Assembly: GCF_001279005.1 (NCBI RefSeq) | Contig: NZ_LGCN01000220.1 | Location: 1-64,000 of the forward strand | Direction: 5' to 3' | Length of the DNA: 64,000 nucleotides | Source: Streptomyces caelestis | GTDB taxonomy: Bacteria; Actinomycetota; Actinomycetes; Streptomycetales; Streptomycetaceae | Part shown: piece by piece, positions 58,784-64,000 of the stretch | Position numbering within the stretch: position 1 is the stretch's first letter | How the letters are laid out: every line of letters begins with the position of its first letter | Position numbers and translations under genes: made by a program | The notes under the pieces: generated by a model | Seen by the model: the letters and a program-made list of their open reading frames with translations, nothing else | Told to the model about the DNA's origin: nothing | Database searches by the model: none

Positions 58784-59533
58784 TCAGAGCCGGTTCACCC
58801 GGGGGAGCGAAGTCGTCAGTGCGCCGTGGACGGCCACCGCCGCCGCGTAGCCGCGGTCCACGGGGACGTCCAGGAGGGACCAGCCGGTGGGCGGGTGAGG
58901 GCCGTCCGGGCCTCCGGAGCCCACGTAGTCGGCCGCCGGGTCGCGGCCGAGGCCCGTGCCGAGGCCTTTGAGGTAGGCCTCCTTGCGGGTCCACAGGCGG
59001 GCCAGCGCGCGGGGGCGGCGGAGGGGCGGCAGTGCCTCGATCTCCGCCTGTTCGGCCGGGTGGAGCATCGCGGCGAGTTCGGCGGCGCTGCCCGGGTCGG
59101 CGATCAGGTCCACGTCCACGCCGATGGGGGCCACCGCCGTTCCCATGAGGACCAGGTCGCCCCGGTGGGAGAGCGAGAAGTGCAGTTCGCGGGTAGCGCC
59201 CAGAACGGTCGGCCGGCCGTGCGGTCCGCCGCAGCACGGGCAGCTCTCGCGGCCGTAGCGGATGTCCTGGGGGCTGGTGCCGAGGTAGGCGCCCAGCAGT
59301 CGGCGCAGCGCCAGGTGGGCCGCGGTGAAGCGGATCCGGTCGTCCGCGTGGGCCAGTTCGGCAGCGCGTTGCCGTTCGGCCGGGTCCAGTACGGCCGTGT
59401 CGAGGGCGGTGCCGCGGACGTCGGGGACCCTCAGGAGGTAGAGGTCGAGGGAGCCGGGGCGGGGCAGTGCCCGTCCCGGGGGAGCCGCCGCGTGCGGCAG
59501 GGTGCCGCTCGCGGCGGGCGGGGAACCGCTCAT
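58784..59533 (-). CDS. Sfp-type 4'-phosphopantetheinyl transferase
   Basis: The 249-aa protein has the transferase motifs GVDVDLI (Mg-binding Asp) and WTRKEAYLKGLG, plus the substrate region CCGGPHGRPTV and LHFSLSHRGDLV. It moves phosphopantetheine from CoA to carrier-protein serines. It starts 4 nt after the MFS stop as last gene of a five-gene run. It could activate carriers of a pathway beyond the window edge and the free carrier at 31.7 kb. Confidence 0.88.
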   Translation of the reverse strand: MSGSPPAASGTLPHAAAPPGRALPRPGSLDLYLLRVPDVRGTALDTAVLDPAERQRAAELAHADDRIRFTAAHLALRRLLGAYLGTSPQDIRYGRESCPCCGGPHGRPTVLGATRELHFSLSHRGDLVLMGTAVAPIGVDVDLIADPGSAAELAAMLHPAEQAEIEALPPLRRPRALARLWTRKEAYLKGLGTGLGRDPAADYVGSGGPDGPHPPTGWSLLDVPVDRGYAAAVAVHGALTTSLPRVNRL

Positions 59534-59537
59534 GGGA

Positions 59538-60899
59538 TCACTCTCCGTCCCCTTCGTGTCCGATGACGGTGCGCGGGCTGCCGTCGGCCGCGCCCTGCTC
59601 CGCCCCGGGACGCCTGCGGGCCGGGGCCGGCCCCTCGGGTGGTTCGGTCGGCAGGTCGCGGTGGGCGCGCAGGGGGCCGACCAGGAGCAGGGCCGAGCTG
59701 ACCGCCAGGCCGCCGGTGAGCAGCCACAGCGCGGGGCGTACGCCGAGCGCGCCGCCGAGGACGCCGCCGAGCAGCGAACCGACGGGTATGGCACCGAAGT
59801 TGGCGACCGACATGCTGGCCGTGATCCGGCCGAGCAGGTGCGGCGGGCAGTACTGCTGGCGGAACGTGCCCTGGATGACGTTGGCGGAGACCACGCCCAG
59901 GGCGAGCACCGCGCCGCCGAGTGCGAGCAGGACGACCCGCCACCCCGGTTCGGCCAGCGGGACGAGCAGGCCGAACGGCGCGGTGGCGAACTTGCACAGC
60001 AGCATGCCGCGGGCGGAACCGAGACGCCGGGCGAGTGCGCCCGCGACGACGGCGCCGAGCAGCCCGCCGACGCCGGCGCCGGCCAGCAGCCAGCCCACCG
60101 CGGACTCGTCGACGCCCAGGTCGCGGACCAGGAAGACGGTCAGGAGGGCTTGGTAGCCGGTGAGCAGCAGGTTGGTGACGGTGCCGTAGGCGGTGAGGAC
60201 GCGCAGGTAGGGGTCGTCCATCGTGTAGCGGAGGCCGTCGCGCACGTCCTGGCGCAGCGGCCGGGACGCGGGGGGCGTCTCGGGACGGGGCTCGACGCTG
60301 CGGATGCCGAGCAGGCACAGGGTGGAGGCCAGGAAGGTCGCGGCGTTGACGAGGAGACCGCTGACCGCTCCGAGCGCTCCGGCCAGCATGCCTCCGGCGC
60401 CGAGGCCGGCGAGCTGGGCCGCGGACTCGCTGCCCTGGAGTTTGGTGTTCGCCTCGGCGAGGTCCTCGCGGTGGACGACGGAGGGCAGGTAGACGCGGTA
60501 GGCGATGGAGAAGAAGACGTTCGCCAGGCCGGTGAGCAGCGCGACGACCATGAGGTGGGTCATGGTCAGGACGTCCAGCCAGGCCGCGAGGGGCACGCCG
60601 GCCAGCAGGACCAGCGAGCCCAGGTTGCAGACCAGCATCAGCGGGCGGCGTGGCAGCCGGTCCACCCAGGCTCCGGCGGGCAGGCCGACCAGCAGCCAGG
60701 GCAGCCAGGCCGCGGCGGCCAGCGCGCTCACCCAGAAGGTGCTCGCCTGGAGGCTGACGACGGCGACCAGCGGCATGGCGACACCGGTGATGTTGCTGCC
60801 GAACCGGCTCGTGGTCTCGCCCGCCCACAACAGCCGGAAGTCCCGTTGGCGCAGCAGTCCGCCGCGGAGCCGCGGTGCGGTGGCGGTCGGTGTGCTCAT
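59538..60899 (-). CDS. MFS exporter (DHA3/enterobactin-exporter-like)
   Basis: The 453-aa protein has about 12 membrane segments starting QRDFRLLWAGETTSRFGSNI, with GAWVDRLPRRPLML in loop 2-3 and FRQQYCPPHLLGRITASMSV later, as in EntS-type exporters. The ATG overlaps the lyase stop by 4 nt. In an operon with biosynthetic enzymes it most likely exports the product. Confidence 0.87.
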   Translation of the reverse strand: MSTPTATAPRLRGGLLRQRDFRLLWAGETTSRFGSNITGVAMPLVAVVSLQASTFWVSALAAAAWLPWLLVGLPAGAWVDRLPRRPLMLVCNLGSLVLLAGVPLAAWLDVLTMTHLMVVALLTGLANVFFSIAYRVYLPSVVHREDLAEANTKLQGSESAAQLAGLGAGGMLAGALGAVSGLLVNAATFLASTLCLLGIRSVEPRPETPPASRPLRQDVRDGLRYTMDDPYLRVLTAYGTVTNLLLTGYQALLTVFLVRDLGVDESAVGWLLAGAGVGGLLGAVVAGALARRLGSARGMLLCKFATAPFGLLVPLAEPGWRVVLLALGGAVLALGVVSANVIQGTFRQQYCPPHLLGRITASMSVANFGAIPVGSLLGGVLGGALGVRPALWLLTGGLAVSSALLLVGPLRAHRDLPTEPPEGPAPARRRPGAEQGAADGSPRTVIGHEGDGE

Positions 60900-62422
60900 C
60901 GGTCCGTCATCACCCTGGCCACCTCGTCGGTCAGCCGGGCGGCGGCAGCGGCCCAGCGTGCTTGGCGGGCGGTCAGCTCCGTTCTCGCGGCGCCGAGTGC
61001 ACGGTGTGCCCGGGCCAGGGCCGCGTCGGGCGCGGCACCGCCGGGGCCGCCACCGTGGGCGCAGGTGGCGGCGACCGTCTCCGGCTCCAGCCAGTCGGCG
61101 GGGTAACCGGCGGCGGCGTCGGCCACGGCGGGCTGCGCGCGGGCCGCCTCGGACAGCGGGAGGTCGCCGTCCAGTGCGGTGAGGACGGTCTCCCCGACGA
61201 GGTGGTGGGCGGTGCGAAAGGGCATGCCCTCGAGGACGAGGCGTTCGGCGAGGTAGGTCGCCGAGGTGAAGCCGTCCCGGGCCCGGGCCCTCATGCGCTC
61301 GCGGTCGGGTTCGGCGCCCGCCACGACGAGCCGCAGCAGGGTCGTCGCCTCCTCGGTGCCGGCGAGACCGGGCCACAGGTGGCGTACGGCCTCGGTGCCG
61401 ACGGCGATGGCGTTGGTGTAGCCGGCGGTGGACATGGCGGTGGCGGCGCCGGTGAAGCCGGCCAGGGCGGCACTGGAACGGCCCTGGATGTGCTCCAGCA
61501 GGAAGGGGTTGCGCTTCTGCGGCATCATCGAGCTGGAGCCGACCAGGTCGTCGGCCATCCGCAACAGCCCGAACTCCTCGGTGGTCCACCAGGTCAGGTC
61601 GCGGGCGATCCGGGCCATGAGCACACCGAGGACGGCCGCGGCCGACAGCATGCGCAGCGCGAAGTCGCGGGAGGCGACGGCGTCGACCGAGTTCGGCGCC
61701 GCCCCGGTGAAGCCGAGGAGTTCGGCGGTGCGGCCCGGGTCGACGGGTACCGAGGTGCCGCCGACGGCCCCGGCGCCGAGCGGGTTGACGTCGATCTCCC
61801 GCCCCGCCTCGAGCAGCGCCTCGGCCGAACGCAGCACCGCGCCGGCGACCCCGGACAGGTAGTGGCCGTAACTGATCGGCACCGCGGGCTGGCCGTGCGT
61901 GTAGGCGGGCATGGTCACGTCGCGGTACCGCTCGGCCCGGTCCAGCAGGACGTCCGCCAGCTCCAGGACTTCGGCGAGCAGCCGGGCGTGGGGAACGCGT
62001 ACCCGGAGCCGTACGGTGGTGGCGTTGAGGTCGTTGCGGGAGCGGCCGGTGTGCAGCACACCGCCGGTCCGCTGGCCGAGGCGGTCCACGAGCCAGCCCT
62101 CGTACGCCAGGTACAGTCCGCGTGGCATGGGACGGTCCCGGACGGGCGCGAAGTCGGCGGCGCGCAGGGCGTCGATGGTGTCCAGGAGGGCCCCCACGCG
62201 GGAGGCGTCCACGATGCCGCGCTCGGCGAGCATGACCAGGTGGGCCCGGTCCACCTCGCTGATCAGCCGCAGCTCCTGCCCGATCGGGTCGTCGGCGCCG
62301 GTCCGGTACTGGTCGTAGACGATGCGGTGGGCGCGGGCGTCGAGCGCGGTGCGCAGCCGTCCGGTGTCCACTCCCCCGGTGCCGTGTGCCGCTTCCGGTG
62401 CGGTGTGCGGTGCCGTGCTCAT
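60896..62422 (-). CDS. Argininosuccinate lyase-family enzyme
   Basis: The 508-aa protein has the fumarase/aspartase fold with HTGRSRNDLNATTVRL, YTHGQPAVPISYGHYL and the signature GSSSMMPQKRNPFLLEHIQG. The operon holds no arginine gene; instead it lies between an ATP-grasp ligase and an exporter, both coupled by ATGA overlaps. It probably cleaves an N-succinyl intermediate to release fumarate and an amine in a special pathway. A duplicate argininosuccinate lyase is the alternative. Confidence 0.85.
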   Translation of the reverse strand: MSTAPHTAPEAAHGTGGVDTGRLRTALDARAHRIVYDQYRTGADDPIGQELRLISEVDRAHLVMLAERGIVDASRVGALLDTIDALRAADFAPVRDRPMPRGLYLAYEGWLVDRLGQRTGGVLHTGRSRNDLNATTVRLRVRVPHARLLAEVLELADVLLDRAERYRDVTMPAYTHGQPAVPISYGHYLSGVAGAVLRSAEALLEAGREIDVNPLGAGAVGGTSVPVDPGRTAELLGFTGAAPNSVDAVASRDFALRMLSAAAVLGVLMARIARDLTWWTTEEFGLLRMADDLVGSSSMMPQKRNPFLLEHIQGRSSAALAGFTGAATAMSTAGYTNAIAVGTEAVRHLWPGLAGTEEATTLLRLVVAGAEPDRERMRARARDGFTSATYLAERLVLEGMPFRTAHHLVGETVLTALDGDLPLSEAARAQPAVADAAAGYPADWLEPETVAATCAHGGGPGGAAPDAALARAHRALGAARTELTARQARWAAAAARLTDEVARVMTDR

Positions 62423-63678
62423 ACCGGCATCGCCTCCTTCGTGGAGATGTGTTCCAGGGCGGTGGCCAGGCCGAGGGCGCGGGCGGTGTCGGCGGCTCGC
62501 GCCGACTTCCCGGGGCCGGCCGCGACGGCGATGACGTGGCCGAGCCGGCCGCGGAAGTCCTCGGCCGGTCCGACGCGGCTGCCGGGCGGGCGGTAGAGCG
62601 CGGCGTCCACGACACCGGGCACGGCGAGGGCCGCGGCCTCGGCGGCGTCCGTGTCCCCGAGGACGGCGTCGGTGCCGGCGGTGAGGAACCGGATGGAGGC
62701 CGCGCCCACGGCGTCGGCCGTGCCGTCGAGGTCGACGGGCAGGCCGAGTCCCGCGCGCACCTGGGCGTCGACCAGGTCGGTGCCCAGGGCGCGCCGCACC
62801 AGTTCCGGGATCATCCCGCCGGCCAGGCGCGGGTTGACCTCGATGACGCGGGCCACGCCACCGTCCAGGCGGAGTTCGACGTGGGCCGCGCCCCAGCCCA
62901 GGCCGAGCGCCTTGACGGCGTGCACGGCGCTGCCGGCCAGTGCGGCGGCCTCGGCGGCGGGCAGTGCGGCCGGCACGTCGTGGCCGGTCTCCACGAAGAC
63001 GGGCGGGGCGCCGACGTGCTTGGCGACGGTCACCACGGCGTGCTCGCCGAACACCTCGACGGAGAACTCGGGGCCGGTGAGGTACTGCTCCACGAGGACC
63101 AGGGCGGGCGTGCTCAGCCCGCGCTCGTTGACCGTCGCGGCCAGCAACCCCTCGGCGTGCGCGGCGACTTCACGGCTGTTCCGGCACAGGCGTACGCCCA
63201 GGCTGCCCGAGCCCTGCACCGGTTTGACCACCACCGGGCCGCCCCGCCACTGCGCGGCGGCGACCGCCTCGGCGGCCTCGCCGGCCACCGAGAACCAGGG
63301 GACGGGCACGCCCGCCTCGGCCAGGGTGCGGCGCTGCACGGACTTGTCCCGGCAGGCGCGCACCGCGCCGGCCGAGGGACCGGGCAGTCCGAGCCGCGCC
63401 GCCAGCTCGGCGGCGGTGGCGACGTAGTACTCCGAGCTGGACAGCACACCGGCGACGCGCGCTCCGGTGGCGAGCCGCTGCACGGCGGCCCACAGGGCGT
63501 CGCCGTCCGCGGTGTCCACGACGACCGTGCGCAGCTCGTCCTCGGCCGCGTAGGGATAGCGGCCGGGGTCGGCGCCCAGCAGCACGGGCTCGGCTCCGAG
63601 GGCTCGGGCCCGTTGCGCGAACTGGCGCCCCGTACCGGTGGTGTTGGACTCGACGAACAGCAGCAGTGGAGTGTTCAC
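62419..63678 (-). CDS. ATP-grasp carboxylate-amine ligase
   Basis: The 419-aa protein has an N-terminal Rossmann-like domain, an ATP-binding VVVKPVQGSGSLGVRL segment, EQYLTGPEFSVEVFG and the Mg-ligand block VIEVNPRLAGGMIPELV. These match carnosine-synthase/DapE-type ligases that join a carboxylate to an amine through an acyl-phosphate. The GTG start overlaps the stop of the cysteine-synthase-like gene and its stop overlaps the lyase start. Substrates are unknown. Confidence 0.87.
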   Translation of the reverse strand: MNTPLLLFVESNTTGTGRQFAQRARALGAEPVLLGADPGRYPYAAEDELRTVVVDTADGDALWAAVQRLATGARVAGVLSSSEYYVATAAELAARLGLPGPSAGAVRACRDKSVQRRTLAEAGVPVPWFSVAGEAAEAVAAAQWRGGPVVVKPVQGSGSLGVRLCRNSREVAAHAEGLLAATVNERGLSTPALVLVEQYLTGPEFSVEVFGEHAVVTVAKHVGAPPVFVETGHDVPAALPAAEAAALAGSAVHAVKALGLGWGAAHVELRLDGGVARVIEVNPRLAGGMIPELVRRALGTDLVDAQVRAGLGLPVDLDGTADAVGAASIRFLTAGTDAVLGDTDAAEAAALAVPGVVDAALYRPPGSRVGPAEDFRGRLGHVIAVAAGPGKSARAADTARALGLATALEHISTKEAMPV

Positions 63679-64000
63679 GCGTCCGCCTCCGGCATCATCA
63701 CGTCGTCGAGACCACGCCGCGCCCAGAGCAGACGGGACCAGGAGGGCGGGGCGTCGAGGGGATGGGCGACGGTCAGGGGGCCGCCCGGGGCGGGGGCCGG
63801 TTCGATGCCCTGTTCGCGCAGCCAGTCGGTGTTGTAGACGGTCGACTGGTAACGGTAGCCCTCGTCGGGCAGGATCATGACGACCGTGCTCTCGGGGTTG
63901 CGCGCGGCCCACCAGGAGGCGACCTGGAAGGAGGCGCCACTGGTCGGGCCCATGAACAGGCCGTGAGTGCGGAACAGTGCGTGGGTGGCGTGGAAGGCCT
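63675..64000 (-). CDS. Cysteine-synthase-family PLP enzyme, C-terminal part (N-terminus outside the window)
   Basis: About 108 C-terminal residues are visible. FMGPTSGASFQVASWWA matches the G-x-SSG-type phosphate/substrate region late in cysteine synthase and cystathionine beta-synthase proteins, and MILPDEGYRYQSTVYNTDWL matches the conserved C-terminal block. The PLP lysine is outside the window. As first visible gene of the coupled operon it may make a beta-substituted alanine rather than cysteine. Confidence 0.8.
   Translation of the reverse strand, partial: AFHATHALFRTHGLFMGPTSGASFQVASWWAARNPESTVVMILPDEGYRYQSTVYNTDWLREQGIEPAPAPGGPLTVAHPLDAPPSWSRLLWARRGLDDVMMPEADA

Noticed and set aside
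1..64000. CRISPR arrays, rRNA genes or prophage modules
   Set aside because: No regularly spaced direct repeats, rRNA stretches or phage structural genes were seen anywhere in the window.

Overview
The window is high-GC actinobacterial DNA, almost certainly from a Streptomyces chromosome. The signs are strong G/C bias at third codon positions, GTG and TTG starts, ATGA/GTGA 4-nt gene overlaps, sugar ABC operons without their own ATPase, a SARP regulator, a gamma-butyrolactone-receptor-like TetR, secreted CBM-bearing glycoside hydrolases and scattered degraded IS630/IS5-type transposases. All calls come from reading translations and motifs; no database search was run.

Layout. 0-5.3 kb: a bxl-type xylo-oligosaccharide locus (GH3 beta-xylosidase, two permeases, lipoprotein, divergent LacI repressor) with CGAA/TTCG palindromes in the shared promoter. 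5.3-12.5 kb: APH-type kinase, a small zinc-ribbon membrane protein, two secreted hydrolases and an XRE-NACHT protein with membrane segments and a TTA codon. 12.5-16.3 kb: a graveyard of broken genes (truncated MFS, frameshifted ArsR, resolvase, HhH-GPD, IS630 and ABC transporter fragments). 16.3-20.8 kb: GNAT-NUDIX fusion, VanX-like dipeptidase, ScbR-like TetR, HAD phosphatase, second IS630 remnant.

20.8-43.3 kb is mostly minus-strand and is the most interesting part. A SARP gene lies upstream of sbnA-sbnB (L-2,3-diaminopropionate synthesis), a stand-alone adenylation enzyme and an acyl-CoA-dehydrogenase-like flavoprotein, all translationally coupled. A second operon follows: GAF protein, free-standing carrier protein, type II thioesterase and a double-PAS protein. 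Downstream on the same strand are a flavin reductase and a complete nitrate uptake/reduction operon (NarK, molybdopterin nitrate reductase, two FAD oxidoreductases) plus an M24 protein and a PLP decarboxylase. I infer a small-molecule pathway in which diaminopropionate is made, tethered to a carrier protein and oxidised. Nitrite from the neighbouring nitrate reductase could be a second nitrogen source, but that link is speculative. An AraC/MFS pair, a small Cys-rich protein and an APC permease sit beside it.

44-54 kb: STAS protein, IS5 remnant, then a plant-polysaccharide island (GH6, GH43, GH27+CBM13, feruloyl-esterase-like+CBM2, second GH43). Its divergent promoter carries the same CGAA/TTCG-type palindromes as the bxl locus, which suggests shared control. 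54-58.5 kb: YnfA protein, a decayed metal-transport locus, a yybP-ykoY-type (manganese) riboswitch ahead of a TMEM165/GDT1-family exporter, an IS5 remnant and a voltage-gated-type ion channel. 58.8-64 kb: a tightly overlapping operon (cysteine-synthase-like enzyme, ATP-grasp ligase, argininosuccinate-lyase-like enzyme, MFS exporter, Sfp-type phosphopantetheinyl transferase) that looks like a second biosynthetic locus cut by the window edge.
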